36,036 bases of DNA from UBA817 sp049889215 (GTDB lineage: Bacteria > Margulisbacteria > Marinamargulisbacteria > UBA817). Below the pieces are notes generated by a model, which was not told where the DNA came from, did not search any database, and saw only the letters and a program-made list of their open reading frames with translations. The translations under genes and the position numbers were made by a program. Each line of letters opens with the position of its first letter. Within the stretch, counting starts at the first letter, position 1. This document shows, piece by piece, positions 1-8,466 of this stretch. Location: contig JBMHDV010000016.1 of NCBI GenBank assembly GCA_049889215.1, positions 1-36,036 on the forward strand, read 5' to 3'.

Positions 1-2
1 TC

Positions 3-779
3 ATTGAAAAAGGTGGGGTCAACACATCGGAAGTGTTTGGGCATTTAAAAGCAACCGAACTTCCCATGTTTAACCAGCTTATTCAACGGGTTGATTCAAC
101 TGCTGTAGCGACTGAAGATAGCTCGTTTTATGCCACTGGGATCAGTTTGGTTATTCACCCACATAACCCTCATGTTCCAACTGTTCACGCAAACTTTCGG
201 TATTTTGATATTCAGTTGGCTGATCGAACGTTGTGGTGGATTGGTGGCGGGGCTGATTTGACCCCCTATATTTTATATGAAGACGATGCCACACACTTTC
301 ATACCACGCTTAAATCCGCCTGTGATGGATATGATCCCAGTGCCTACCCCAAATTCAAACTCGCCTGTGATGACTACTTTTATTTGCCTCACCGTCAAGA
401 AACTCGGGGAATTGGGGGCATCTTTTTTGATTATTTAACCCATGACTTTGATGCGTTGCATGGCTTTGTTGGGAATGCTGCAACGGCATTTTTAGATGCG
501 TATGTGCCAATCATGCTGCGTCGTAAAGATATTACAAGCACCCCAGCTGAACGAAACTGGCAAGGGTTGCGTCGTGGCCGCTACGCAGAATTTAATTTAT
601 TGCATGACAGAGGAACACTTTTTGGCCTCAAAACCAACGGTCGTATTGAAAGCATCTTAATGTCGATGCCACCCGTTGCCAACTGGGCCTATAATCATAC
701 CCCTCAGCCCGGATCCGCAGCGGCTAACTTAATGGCTGTTTTAAAAACCCCACGGGATTGGGCTGGTGATGATGCCTAA
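3..779 (+). CDS. hemF: Coproporphyrinogen III oxidase, aerobic (5' truncated by window)
   Basis: Oxygen-dependent coproporphyrinogen-III oxidase, which decarboxylates two propionates to give protoporphyrinogen IX in heme synthesis. The frame is open from the first complete codon at position 3 (IEKGGVNTSEVFG, a conserved HemF region), so the N-terminal part lies outside the window and a GTG at 33 is not the true start. About 258 C-terminal residues are present. Visible family motifs include IHPHNPHVPTVHANFRYF, WWIGGGADLTP, HRQETRGIGGIFFDYL and EFNLLHDRGTLFGLKTNGR. The typical protein has about 300 residues, so only the beginning is missing. The SDR gene downstream overlaps its end, which suggests cotranscription. 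A HemF-type enzyme implies growth with oxygen. Confidence 0.97.
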   Translation: MEKGGVNTSEVFGHLKATELPMFNQLIQRVDSTAVATEDSSFYATGISLVIHPHNPHVPTVHANFRYFDIQLADRTLWWIGGGADLTPYILYEDDATHFHTTLKSACDGYDPSAYPKFKLACDDYFYLPHRQETRGIGGIFFDYLTHDFDALHGFVGNAATAFLDAYVPIMLRRKDITSTPAERNWQGLRRGRYAEFNLLHDRGTLFGLKTNGRIESILMSMPPVANWAYNHTPQPGSAAANLMAVLKTPRDWAGDDA

Positions 780-1563
780 GGTTGCCATCATTACTGGGGC
801 ATCTTCAGGCATTGGTCGAGGTCTTGCTGAATCTTATGCTGCTGCAGGGTATTCTTTGGGATTAATTGCCCGAAGAGAACCAGAATTAATTGAACTAAAG
901 ACTCAGCTTGAAGCTAAACATGCCTGTGTAATTGAACTTGGGGTGTGTGATGTATCTGATAAACAACTCTTATTCCCATGCATTGAGCACATGATTGCCG
1001 TTTTTGGCCAAGTGGACTTACTGATTGCCAATGCTGGGGTTAGTTTGGCATCCCCTGCTTACGAGGCACCCACAGCAGCGTTTGAAACCACCATGCAAGT
1101 GAATGTTTTGGGTGCGGGGTACAGTGCTTACGCTGTGATTCCGACCATGATTCAACAACGGTGTGGTCATATTGTGGTCATCAGTAGCTTGGCTGGGTAC
1201 CGTGGGCTTCCAGAAGCTGGGGCTTACTGCGCCAGTAAATCCGCTGTAAATGCCCTGTTTGAGTCCATGCGATTGGACCTTAAAAAATACAATATTAAAG
1301 TCAGTGTGATTCGACCTGGTTATATTCAAACCCCACTCACCGATCGCAATGAATTTTACATGCCATTTTTACAGTCCACTTCAGCTGGCACAAAAAAAAT
1401 CTTTAATGCCATTCAACGCCAACAAAAAATCTATGCATTCCCTAATATTCTAGCGAACTTGGTACGGACCCTTTACTTTTGGCCCTGTTGGCTATTTGAC
1501 TTGTGCATGGCGGGCCGACGAAATAAAAAGGCGCCAGACCCTACGATGAGGTTGTCGTCTTAG
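769..1563 (+). CDS. Short-chain dehydrogenase/reductase (SDR family)
   Basis: NAD(P)-dependent oxidoreductase of the classical SDR family, substrate unknown. The N-terminal Rossmann motif TGASSGIG, the NAG motif (IANAGVS), a catalytic serine region (VISSLAG) and the YxxxK motif (YCASK) are all visible in the expected order over about 264 residues. The C-terminus has a hydrophobic patch (LVRTLYFWPCWLFDLCMAG) that might touch the membrane. In-frame starts exist at 766 (GTG), 769 and 772 (ATG). All overlap the end of hemF and none has a clear Shine-Dalgarno, which suggests translational coupling to hemF. The 3' end overlaps the end of convergent hemE by 23 nt. A role in heme metabolism is possible from position only. 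Confidence 0.92.
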   Translation: MMPKVAIITGASSGIGRGLAESYAAAGYSLGLIARREPELIELKTQLEAKHACVIELGVCDVSDKQLLFPCIEHMIAVFGQVDLLIANAGVSLASPAYEAPTAAFETTMQVNVLGAGYSAYAVIPTMIQQRCGHIVVISSLAGYRGLPEAGAYCASKSAVNALFESMRLDLKKYNIKVSVIRPGYIQTPLTDRNEFYMPFLQSTSAGTKKIFNAIQRQQKIYAFPNILANLVRTLYFWPCWLFDLCMAGRRNKKAPDPTMRLSS

Positions 1564-2584
1564 TTAGCGAACGCACGGTATCGATTACCGTTTGAACAGC
1601 ATCCACAGGAATATCCGGCATTAAGCCATGGCCCAAGTTAAAAATAAATGGTCGATCGGATTGAATGGAATTGCAAATGGTGGTGACGGCGTTCTTAATG
1701 GCTTGCTCTGGACCATACAAAGTAAATGGATCAAGATTGCCTTGTAACCCGATGGTTGGATCCAAGTCGTTGTCAATGCGACCCATGTGACCATTCCAAT
1801 CGATGCTTATCACATTCACACCGGTACTCGCATACATTGGATAAAACACACTGGTTTGTTTCCCAAAAAAAGTAATGGGCAATTGAATGCCATGCTGACG
1901 CAATGCAGATACGATTTTTTCAACGTAAGCAGCACTGTACTGTTGGCAAGCCTGCCAATCCAAATGGCTAATCCAGGTATCAAAAATTTGCAAGGCATCC
2001 ACCCCGGCTTTGCATTGCTCCAATAAATATTCGATGGTAACATCTGTGACTTCATCTAAAATGGATGTAAATAAATCTGGATCTGTCATCATCATTTTTT
2101 TGGTCGTTTTTAGATCTTTGGAGCTGCCACCCTCGATCATGTAAGATGCAACTGTAAATGGTGCGCCTGCAAAACCAATCAATGCGGTTTCATTGGGCAG
2201 CTCAGCCTTTAGCTGACGAATGGTTTGATAAATAGGCGATAGAACTGACATGTCGCGGGTAAAGCTTTTCGCTGCGGCTTGTGATTGAATGGGATTTAAA
2301 AACTGTGGCCCAACGCCTTCTGTAAATCGTAATTCCATGCCCAACGCTTGAGGAGTAACTAAGATATCTGAAAATAGTATGGCTGCATCAAACCCATATC
2401 GGCGAATGGGTTGTAAGGTGATTTCCGTTGCTACATCTGGAGTGTAGACCATATCCAAAAATGAATGTTGTTTTCGGATGTTGCGGTATTCGGGTAAATA
2501 CCGTCCAGCTTGTCGCATCATCCAAATGGGAATTCGACTTGCTGTTTTTGATTTATTTAAAGTGTCTAAATACGCATTGGCCAT
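1541..2584 (-). CDS. hemE: Uroporphyrinogen decarboxylase
   Basis: Decarboxylates the four acetate side chains of uroporphyrinogen III to coproporphyrinogen III, the step before HemF. The 347-residue length is normal. Family signatures are clear: PIWMMRQAGRYLPEYR near the N-terminus, the AILFSDILV segment, GFAGAPFTVASYMIEGG in the middle, and NLGHGLMPDIP at the C-terminus. The start codon has no Shine-Dalgarno. A TAGGCT box lies 6 nt upstream with a TTGCCA box 17 bp further, which predicts a leaderless transcript. It converges on the SDR gene with a 23-nt overlap and diverges from ilvD. Confidence 0.98.
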   Translation of the reverse strand: MANAYLDTLNKSKTASRIPIWMMRQAGRYLPEYRNIRKQHSFLDMVYTPDVATEITLQPIRRYGFDAAILFSDILVTPQALGMELRFTEGVGPQFLNPIQSQAAAKSFTRDMSVLSPIYQTIRQLKAELPNETALIGFAGAPFTVASYMIEGGSSKDLKTTKKMMMTDPDLFTSILDEVTDVTIEYLLEQCKAGVDALQIFDTWISHLDWQACQQYSAAYVEKIVSALRQHGIQLPITFFGKQTSVFYPMYASTGVNVISIDWNGHMGRIDNDLDPTIGLQGNLDPFTLYGPEQAIKNAVTTICNSIQSDRPFIFNLGHGLMPDIPVDAVQTVIDTVRSLTKTTTSS

Positions 2585-2590
2585 AACTAA

Positions 2591-2619
2591 AGCCTATCGA
2601 AGCTTGGCCCTGGTGGCAA
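2591..2619 (-). promoter_or_regulatory. hemE promoter, predicted leaderless
   Basis: On the minus strand, TTGCCA (2614-2619), a 17-bp spacer and TAGGCT (2591-2596) precede the hemE ATG, with exactly 6 nt between the -10 box and the start codon. Transcription would be expected to begin at or next to the A of the ATG. Confidence 0.6.
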
Positions 2620-2648
2620 CCACTTGGATGGAACTTTAGGTGAAATAA

Positions 2649-2657
2649 TGCTATATT
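2649..2657 (+). promoter_or_regulatory. ilvD extended -10 promoter element
   Basis: TGCTATATT is an extended -10 element (TGn plus TATATT). It lies about 31 nt before the ilvD ATG, so ilvD would have a normal leader containing its GGAGG site. The best 17-bp-spaced -35 candidate (TGGAAC) is weak. Confidence 0.45.
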
Positions 2658-2688
2658 TTTTGAAAAAAGAACCCCTGTGGAGGAACAA

Positions 2689-4398
2689 ATGTCAGATCGT
2701 AATTATTCAAAAAAAGTGGTTGATGGTGTGGATCGAGCCCCGTCTCGTGCAATGCTTCGTGCCGTTGGATTTGAAACAGACGATTTTAATAAGCCTCAAA
2801 TCGGGGTTGCCTCGACTTGGAGCATGGTAACGCCTTGCAATATGCACATTAATGACTTGGCTAAACATGCTGAGAAAGGGGTAAATGATGCCGGTGGTAA
2901 AGGGGTTGTGTTCAATACCATTACTATTTCTGATGGTATCTCTATGGGAACAGAAGGCATGAAATACTCATTGGTTTCACGAGAAGTCATTGCCGATTCA
3001 ATAGAAACCGTTGTTGGTTGCCAAGGATTTGATGGCGTGATTACGATTGGCGGTTGTGACAAAAATATGCCTGCTTGTGTCATGGGAATGATTCGACTTA
3101 ACCGGCCCAGTATCTTTGTTTATGGTGGCACGATTCTACCAGGCTGTCATAAAGAAAAAGACGTTGATATTGTTTCTGTATTTGAGGCGGTTGGGGCCCA
3201 TGCCAACCAAAGTATTGATGATCAAGAATTAACCGATATCGAATCATGTGCGATTCCAGGGCCTGGGTCATGTGGTGGTATGTATACAGCAAATACCATG
3301 GCATCTGCCATCGAAGCCTTAGGGTTAAGCTTACCGAATAGTTCTGCACAAGCCGCCGTATCGGATGAAAAAACCTTGGATTGTGAAGCTGCTGGAAAAG
3401 CGGTGATGAATCTACTGGATAACGACATTAAACCATTGGATATTTTATGTAAAAAGTCATTTGAAAACGCTATCACAGTGTTAACGGCGTTGGGTGGCTC
3501 AACCAATGCTGTATTGCACATGATTGCCATCGCTAAAACAGCTGGGATTGACGTTACGATTGATGACTTTACGCGTATCGCTAAAAAAACCCCCGTGGTT
3601 GCTGACTTAAAGCCAAGTGGGAAATATACCATGTCCCGATTGGTTGAAATTGGTGGTGTTACCCCATTGATGAAACGTTTACTGGCTGCCGGCTTATTGC
3701 ATGGTGATGTATTAACCGTCACTGGTAAAACCATGGCAGAGAATTTAGATTCAGTTGCTGATTATCCGAATGGTCAAGACATCATACTACCGTTCGAAAC
3801 ACCGATTAAAGCTACCGGTCATTTGGTTATTTGTTATGGCAACATAGCGCCTCAAGGGTCCGTCGCAAAAATTAGTGGAAAAGAAGGATTATCCTTTACT
3901 GGAAATGCACGTGTGTATAACTCTGAAGAAGCCGCTTTGGCTGCAATTTTGGATGGCACAATTGTGAAAGGCGATGTTATTGTTATTCGCTACGAAGGGC
4001 CAAAAGGTGGTCCAGGCATGCGTGAAATGTTATCGCCAACCTCAGCCGTCATGGGCAAGGGGCTTGGAAAAGACGTTGCCTTAATTACCGATGGTCGATT
4101 TTCTGGTGGCACACATGGTTTTGTTGTGGGTCATATTACTCCTGAAGCATATGATGGCGGTGTGATTGCACTCATTGAAGATGGGGATGAAATCACTATC
4201 AATGCCGAGACACAAGAGGTCAATGTTAAGGTATCTGATGCAGATTTAGCAGTACGAAAACAGCAGTGGTCAGCACCTGAACCTCGCTACACTCGCGGTG
4301 TTTTAGCCAAGTATGCGGCATTGGTTAGTACTGCATCTGAGGGTGCAACTACAGATCAAGCATTAAATTTAAAAAAACCTGAAATTATTGCAAGCTAA
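2689..4398 (+). CDS. ilvD: Dihydroxy-acid dehydratase
   Basis: Iron-sulfur dehydratase that makes the 2-keto acids in valine, leucine and isoleucine synthesis. I chose the ATG at 2689 because a GGAGG site (2679-2683) sits 5 nt upstream; an in-frame GTG at 2677 overlaps that site. This gives 569 residues, normal for the family. The three cluster-binding cysteines are in place: C50 (VTPCNMH), C123 (GGCDKNMPAC) and C195 (GPGSCGGMYTANTM). The GGSTNAVLH motif and the C-terminal GRFSGGTHGFVVGH motif are also present. A 36-nt gap leads to the 87-residue gene on the same strand, which may be cotranscribed. Confidence 0.98.
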   Translation: MSDRNYSKKVVDGVDRAPSRAMLRAVGFETDDFNKPQIGVASTWSMVTPCNMHINDLAKHAEKGVNDAGGKGVVFNTITISDGISMGTEGMKYSLVSREVIADSIETVVGCQGFDGVITIGGCDKNMPACVMGMIRLNRPSIFVYGGTILPGCHKEKDVDIVSVFEAVGAHANQSIDDQELTDIESCAIPGPGSCGGMYTANTMASAIEALGLSLPNSSAQAAVSDEKTLDCEAAGKAVMNLLDNDIKPLDILCKKSFENAITVLTALGGSTNAVLHMIAIAKTAGIDVTIDDFTRIAKKTPVVADLKPSGKYTMSRLVEIGGVTPLMKRLLAAGLLHGDVLTVTGKTMAENLDSVADYPNGQDIILPFETPIKATGHLVICYGNIAPQGSVAKISGKEGLSFTGNARVYNSEEAALAAILDGTIVKGDVIVIRYEGPKGGPGMREMLSPTSAVMGKGLGKDVALITDGRFSGGTHGFVVGHITPEAYDGGVIALIEDGDEITINAETQEVNVKVSDADLAVRKQQWSAPEPRYTRGVLAKYAALVSTASEGATTDQALNLKKPEIIAS

Positions 4399-4434
4399 CT
4401 GACGATATTAACCATAACAAATCGGAGGTGTCAT

Positions 4435-4698
4435 ATGTTTAAAGTATTTGATAAGTTTGAGAAGACAAATTTCAATGATTTTACATTCATAACAATATTA
4501 ACTGATAATGGTTTTGATGTTCACAATGTGGGTGGCACTGAAAATGATGATTTTGAATCTGGTGAAGTTGTTCGATTCGAAAATGGACAATACCAACTGG
4601 TTGGTTCTGAAAATGCAATCTTAACCTGTTCACCAAACATGTTTTTTGAAACGTTAACCAGCGTTGAGAAACAGTTTAATTATCGGTTGTTCGGTTAA
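4435..4698 (+). CDS. Small acidic protein of unknown function
   Basis: An 87-residue protein I do not recognise. It has a strong Shine-Dalgarno (CGGAGGTG, ending about 5 nt before the ATG), which supports real translation. It is acidic and mixed in character, with no signal peptide and no cysteine motif, and looks like a small cytoplasmic alpha/beta fold (segments FTFITILTDNGFDVHNVGG and VVRFENGQYQLVG). The FmdB-type zinc ribbon gene follows after 19 nt with its own strong ribosome site, so the two are probably one operon. Confidence 0.75.
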   Translation: MFKVFDKFEKTNFNDFTFITILTDNGFDVHNVGGTENDDFESGEVVRFENGQYQLVGSENAILTCSPNMFFETLTSVEKQFNYRLFG

Positions 4699-4717
4699 TA
4701 TAAAGGGGGGATAATAA

Positions 4718-4897
4718 ATGCCAACATATACTTACCGCTGTCAAGGATGCAAAGAAGTTACTGAAGTTAAACAATCCATTCAGGATATGCCACTGACTCA
4801 CTGCCTTAAATGCAATGGTCAAATCAATCGAATTATTACGGCTGATGTGAGTATTCAATTTAAGGGATCTGGATTTTATTGCAACGATAGTAAATAA
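4718..4897 (+). CDS. FmdB-family zinc ribbon protein
   Basis: A 59-residue protein beginning MPTYTYRCQGC. It has two CxxC pairs (C8-x2-C11 and C29-x2-C32) that would bind one zinc, and the typical C-terminal FKGSGFY segment of the FmdB/CxxC-CxxC-SSSS regulatory-type zinc ribbons. The function of this family is not established. A GGGGGG run at about 4705-4710 sits 7 nt before the ATG and acts as a Shine-Dalgarno. It follows the 87-residue gene closely. folP follows but has its own promoter. Confidence 0.9.
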   Translation: MPTYTYRCQGCKEVTEVKQSIQDMPLTHCLKCNGQINRIITADVSIQFKGSGFYCNDSK

Positions 4898-4923
4898 ACT
4901 CATATATTTTTATAAATTTGAAA

Positions 4924-4932
4924 TGCTATAAT
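4924..4932 (+). promoter_or_regulatory. folP extended -10 promoter, predicted leaderless
   Basis: TGCTATAAT is a perfect extended -10 element. Its TATAAT (4927-4932) ends 6 nt before the GTG at 4939. No good -35 is visible, as often with extended -10 promoters. The predicted start of transcription coincides with the GTG, which decides the folP start. Confidence 0.6.
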
Positions 4933-4938
4933 CAACCA

Positions 4939-5751
4939 GTGAGCGTAGCAAACCCAACATTTACCTCAAATATTCTAGACCGTCCACAAGTGATGGGCAT
5001 TATAAATGCAACACCAGACTCTTTTTATGATGGTGGACAAGCACATGTGGACTTGGTTAATCAGATAAATGAATTTAACCAACTTGGGGTGAACTATATT
5101 GATATTGGTGCTGAATCAAGCCGTCCTGGAGCGGACCCAGTGAGTGCAGCAGAAGAAATTGATCGACTTGCCCCTTTCTTAGGCTATATTAAAGAGCACA
5201 CAAATGCGATTTTATCTGTTGATACTTATAAGCCAGAGACAGCTGCATTTGCATTGGCTAATGGCGCTAAGATCATCAATGATATATCTGGTGGCGAATC
5301 AACTGAACTTTTGGCGCTGGTTGCAAAGCATGATGCAGGGATTATTCTTATGCATAAGCAAGGAACACCAAAAACAATGCAAAATAACCCAACGTATAAT
5401 GATGCCGTTGGTGATGTTAAATCATACTTAAATACCCAAGTGTTAGCGGCACAGTCGGCTGGTATAACAAACATTATTGTTGACCCAGGCATTGGTTTTG
5501 GAAAAACACTGGAACATAATCTTTTGTTACTTAAACATATTGACTCATTTTTAGATTTAAATTGCCCCATTTTAATTGGCACATCCAATAAATCATTTAT
5601 TGGTCAACTAACTGGTGCTGAACTGCATGAACGAATCCCAGGATCACTTGCATCCGTGCTTGCTACGTATCAAAAAGGTGCACATATTTTTCGCGTGCAT
5701 AATGTAAAAGAAACCTTGCAGGCGTTGCAGGTATTCGAGGCATTGCTATGA
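4939..5751 (+). CDS. folP: Dihydropteroate synthase
   Basis: Joins 6-hydroxymethyl-dihydropterin pyrophosphate and p-aminobenzoate in folate synthesis. Family motifs are present in order: VMGIINATPDSFYDGG, DIGAESSRPGA, INDISGG, VDPGIGFGKT and LIGTSNKSFIG. I chose GTG 4939 (270 residues) over an upstream in-frame TTG at 4918. The TATAAT of the promoter lies inside the longer version, and a transcript from it would begin at the GTG. There is no Shine-Dalgarno. The stop overlaps the folK start as ATGA, so the two are translationally coupled. Confidence 0.95.
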   Translation: MSVANPTFTSNILDRPQVMGIINATPDSFYDGGQAHVDLVNQINEFNQLGVNYIDIGAESSRPGADPVSAAEEIDRLAPFLGYIKEHTNAILSVDTYKPETAAFALANGAKIINDISGGESTELLALVAKHDAGIILMHKQGTPKTMQNNPTYNDAVGDVKSYLNTQVLAAQSAGITNIIVDPGIGFGKTLEHNLLLLKHIDSFLDLNCPILIGTSNKSFIGQLTGAELHERIPGSLASVLATYQKGAHIFRVHNVKETLQALQVFEALL

Positions 5752-6212
5752 ATACGGTTTACTTGGGTCTAGGCTCTAATTTAGGGCAACGAGAAAAAAA
5801 TATTGCAACTGCACTGGACCAACTCAATGCTCATGATGCAATTACCATTCAACAGGTGGCCAATCAATATGAAACAGTTGCTGTTTCTCAATATCAACAA
5901 CCAAATTACTTAAATAGTGCTGTAAAGATCGCAACCATTTTAACGCCTGAAGAATTATTGAATGTTACTGAGGGCATTGAAACTGCCATGGGCCGAAGAT
6001 CAAAAGGGCTTGGTGACCCTCGAATCATTGATATTGACATCTTATTTTACAATGATGATGTGATTTCAAGTGACCGGCTAACAATTCCACACGCATTGGC
6101 CCATGAACGATTGTTTGTCCTTAACCCTTTAATGGATATTGCCGCTGATTATATTCATCCCATTTTAAATACAACCATCGCCGAATTGAAGCGGGAACGT
6201 GATGGCTACTAA
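5748..6212 (+). CDS. folK: 2-amino-4-hydroxy-6-hydroxymethyldihydropteridine pyrophosphokinase
   Basis: Transfers pyrophosphate from ATP to 6-hydroxymethyl-dihydropterin, making the substrate of FolP. Motifs: YLGLGSNLGQRE at the N-terminus, RRSKGLGDPRIIDIDILFYN, and PHALAHERLFVLNPL. The 154-residue length is typical. It overlaps folP by 4 nt (ATGA) and its end overlaps the tsaE start, forming a folP-folK-tsaE operon. Confidence 0.97.
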   Translation: MNTVYLGLGSNLGQREKNIATALDQLNAHDAITIQQVANQYETVAVSQYQQPNYLNSAVKIATILTPEELLNVTEGIETAMGRRSKGLGDPRIIDIDILFYNDDVISSDRLTIPHALAHERLFVLNPLMDIAADYIHPILNTTIAELKRERDGY

Positions 6213-6654
6213 GTTTTCACAATCTTGGATCATTTCATCAGAAGCTGACCTTAAATTATTTTCAGAAAAGCTTGTACCTCATTTATCTGCCCCCTTAATC
6301 ATTGGATTGCATGGGGAAATGGGAAGTGGAAAAACAACATTTGTTCGATGTTTAGCTACTGTACTTGGTTCACCTGATTGGGTAAATTCCCCAACGTATG
6401 CAATCATACAGTCCTATACATCGCCTAAATTTGAGCTACTTCATCTGGATTTATACAGAGCTCAAAATGAGCAAGACATTGATCATTTGGATATTCCATC
6501 TTTAATGACCAATCAACATTTGGTTTTAATTGAATGGATCAATAAAACAACGTTATTTAATGTTGATTTATTGGTTGAATTTAATGTTGTGGGTGAACAG
6601 CGAAAAATCACGCTTTCATCTGATCAATTATCATGGGTATCGACGCTTAAATAA
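6202..6654 (+). CDS. tsaE: tRNA threonylcarbamoyladenosine biosynthesis ATPase
   Basis: ATPase partner of TsaB/TsaD in making t6A37 on tRNAs that read ANN codons. It shows the Walker A motif GEMGSGKTT, the family SPTYAI segment, HLDLYR and VLIEW. The length is 150 residues. The ATG at 6202 lies inside the end of folK (stop 6210-6212); a GTG one codon earlier is possible. The 3' end overlaps the convergent DegV-like gene by 8 nt, with stop codons on the two strands 2 nt apart. Confidence 0.95.
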   Translation: MATKFSQSWIISSEADLKLFSEKLVPHLSAPLIIGLHGEMGSGKTTFVRCLATVLGSPDWVNSPTYAIIQSYTSPKFELLHLDLYRAQNEQDIDHLDIPSLMTNQHLVLIEWINKTTLFNVDLLVEFNVVGEQRKITLSSDQLSWVSTLK

Positions 6655-8374
6655 CGCAAATTCCAACTAGCTCAGGCCCAAAAAACTGAGTGGTTAAACT
6701 GCCCACGGATTGTAATGAAACTTTGATGTTCGGCGCCTTGGCTTTTATTTGATTTCTCATTTTTATTGCTTCACGAAAAACACCGCGATATTCCACGCAG
6801 ATTCGATTTACTTTTCGTTTTGGATTATTAATGATTTCATCAATCTGAGCCATTAATGTCGCAAATGCCGTTTCTTTTGTATAAGATACATTAATTATGG
6901 TTAGTTTTCGATCAAGTTCAATCACTGGAATAAAGTGAAATAAACGCATTTGAACTTTTTTTTGGGTATCCGCCAAGTCCATCACCCATTGATGGTTTTT
7001 TACAAAATCAAACTCCAGTGGACAAACCCAATGTCGATAATTTTTAACCAATTGTGCTGTTAATTTATTGATTTCAATTGGTGAATAATGATTCTTGATT
7101 GCATCAACAAGTTCATAAATCATAAGCCCAAGGCCAACACCATTTGCACTGGTATTGTAAACGGTTATTTCCAAGTCATCTACACCTTGGCTATCTATTT
7201 GCTTTTTAGCTTCAATGGCTGCTTTGTATGTTTTTTGAAGATTAGGATTTAAATGTAGAGAAATTATATGATGATACCCTTCCTCATAAAGCTCCTTATA
7301 TTTTTCATAAATTGTATATTGTGGCTGATCGGACGGTTGAACTTTTCGAATGTAATCCACGGGATCAATGTCTCTTAGTGCAGCAACATTATCAGTAACA
7401 ATGGCCAATTTAAACATGTTTTGATCATCGGTCATTCGTCCCATTTGGACCAACATTTGAGATACTATGGATGAAATAAAAAATAGTGGCTGTATATTAG
7501 ATACCTGAATAATGGCTGAAAGAAATGGAATCATATCCCGTTGCAAATCCAATTGATTTAACGTACCAAATGCCTTCGCATGCCCAACTACACGATCATC
7601 TTTCTGCAGTTCAATATCTGCAATAACACTATTTTGATCGGTACGTTGAACTTTTAATGTTCCATCTTTTGTTCGCAACGTATTTTTTTCAAACACCAAG
7701 TCATCAATGCCGTCCATTCCTGGGATCTGCATCATATTTGACGCACCTAATACATCAACTTTTGATGACGGGGTCACATTTGGGGCAATGGCTTGTTGAT
7801 TATTTGAATTTTTGGCTGCCGATTCGCGAATACTTTCTGACATGCCCTGTTGATTGACATCTAACTTATTTATCCCACGTAAAATCGTTTGAATTGTGCT
7901 TTTTAATGTTGGATCGTTAGTACTGGCACCTTGTAATATGTTTTGGAACGCTTTGCTGTATACTTCTCGTTTGCTGCTTCCTTTAACAACATCATCTAGA
8001 CGTTGTACCATTTGGTTAAGAAATGAAATATCAATGCCAGGATCCCCACCCAATTCTGTTGCTAAAATGCTTAATAAGTCCATGGCTACGGCATCTAAAA
8101 TAGAGTTATTTAAGTTCATTAGCATATTTACAACCATATTATTGAAAATTGGTGCTTGATTGGATTTTAGAATCTGAACCAACTGCTTGGTTTCAGGTAA
8201 ATTTAAGCTATTTGGGTTTTCAAATTGCTTTGTTTGTAGTTTCTGGATGGTTGATAAGGTATCTCGTTTAGATTCTTGAGCAGCTGCTTGCTTTGAGTCC
8301 TCAGCACCACCAACAGGTGCATTAAACCCTTTACTAACGTTATTGAATAAAGATCCAAAATCCTGATTGCTCAT
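6647..8374 (-). CDS. Large protein with C-terminal DegV-like domain and unknown N-terminal half
   Basis: 575 residues. The last ~255 residues resemble the DegV fatty-acid-binding fold: KLAIVTDNVAAL (about 322-333), the block YEKYKELYEEGYHHIISLHL (355-374), NLQKTYKAAIEA, ITVYNTSANGVGLGLMIYEL (403-422), and a glycine-proline end (FFGPELVGICVI) like the family's GPG end. Known DegV proteins bind a fatty acid for FakA kinase. The loop usually reading SGT is LQKT here, so binding may differ. Residues 1-40 are low-complexity and polar, 60-175 strongly helical, 176-220 Asn/Gln/Ser-rich, and 225-310 unknown. There is no signal peptide or clear membrane span. A perfect TATAAT lies 6 nt before the ATG and no Shine-Dalgarno is present. 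Confidence 0.7.
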   Translation of the reverse strand: MSNQDFGSLFNNVSKGFNAPVGGAEDSKQAAAQESKRDTLSTIQKLQTKQFENPNSLNLPETKQLVQILKSNQAPIFNNMVVNMLMNLNNSILDAVAMDLLSILATELGGDPGIDISFLNQMVQRLDDVVKGSSKREVYSKAFQNILQGASTNDPTLKSTIQTILRGINKLDVNQQGMSESIRESAAKNSNNQQAIAPNVTPSSKVDVLGASNMMQIPGMDGIDDLVFEKNTLRTKDGTLKVQRTDQNSVIADIELQKDDRVVGHAKAFGTLNQLDLQRDMIPFLSAIIQVSNIQPLFFISSIVSQMLVQMGRMTDDQNMFKLAIVTDNVAALRDIDPVDYIRKVQPSDQPQYTIYEKYKELYEEGYHHIISLHLNPNLQKTYKAAIEAKKQIDSQGVDDLEITVYNTSANGVGLGLMIYELVDAIKNHYSPIEINKLTAQLVKNYRHWVCPLEFDFVKNHQWVMDLADTQKKVQMRLFHFIPVIELDRKLTIINVSYTKETAFATLMAQIDEIINNPKRKVNRICVEYRGVFREAIKMRNQIKAKAPNIKVSLQSVGSLTTQFFGPELVGICVI

Positions 8375-8380
8375 ATTTCT

Positions 8381-8409
8381 ATTATAATACGGCTAATTTG
8401 GAATGGTAA
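8381..8409 (-). promoter_or_regulatory. Promoter of DegV-like gene, predicted leaderless
   Basis: On the minus strand TTACCA (8404-8409), a 17-bp spacer and a perfect TATAAT (8381-8386), then 6 nt to the ATG. This is one of the clearest cases of the leaderless arrangement in the window. Confidence 0.65.
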
Positions 8410-8466
8410 GACATCGATTGGGATATTTTAATGTTTAATTTTGCTAATAACTGGGAATATATAAAT

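Noticed and set aside
1..2584. Foreign origin of the heme genes because they look richer in G+C than later regions
   Set aside because: The difference judged by eye is modest, the flavoprotein gene shows it too, and it may reflect codon preference; a computed composition profile would be needed.
2677..2688. GTG start for ilvD four codons upstream
   Set aside because: It overlaps the GGAGG ribosome site that is well placed for the ATG at 2689.
2585..2688. Riboswitch or attenuator before ilvD
   Set aside because: The predicted leader is only about 25 nt and contains no leucine/valine/isoleucine codon run or stem structure.
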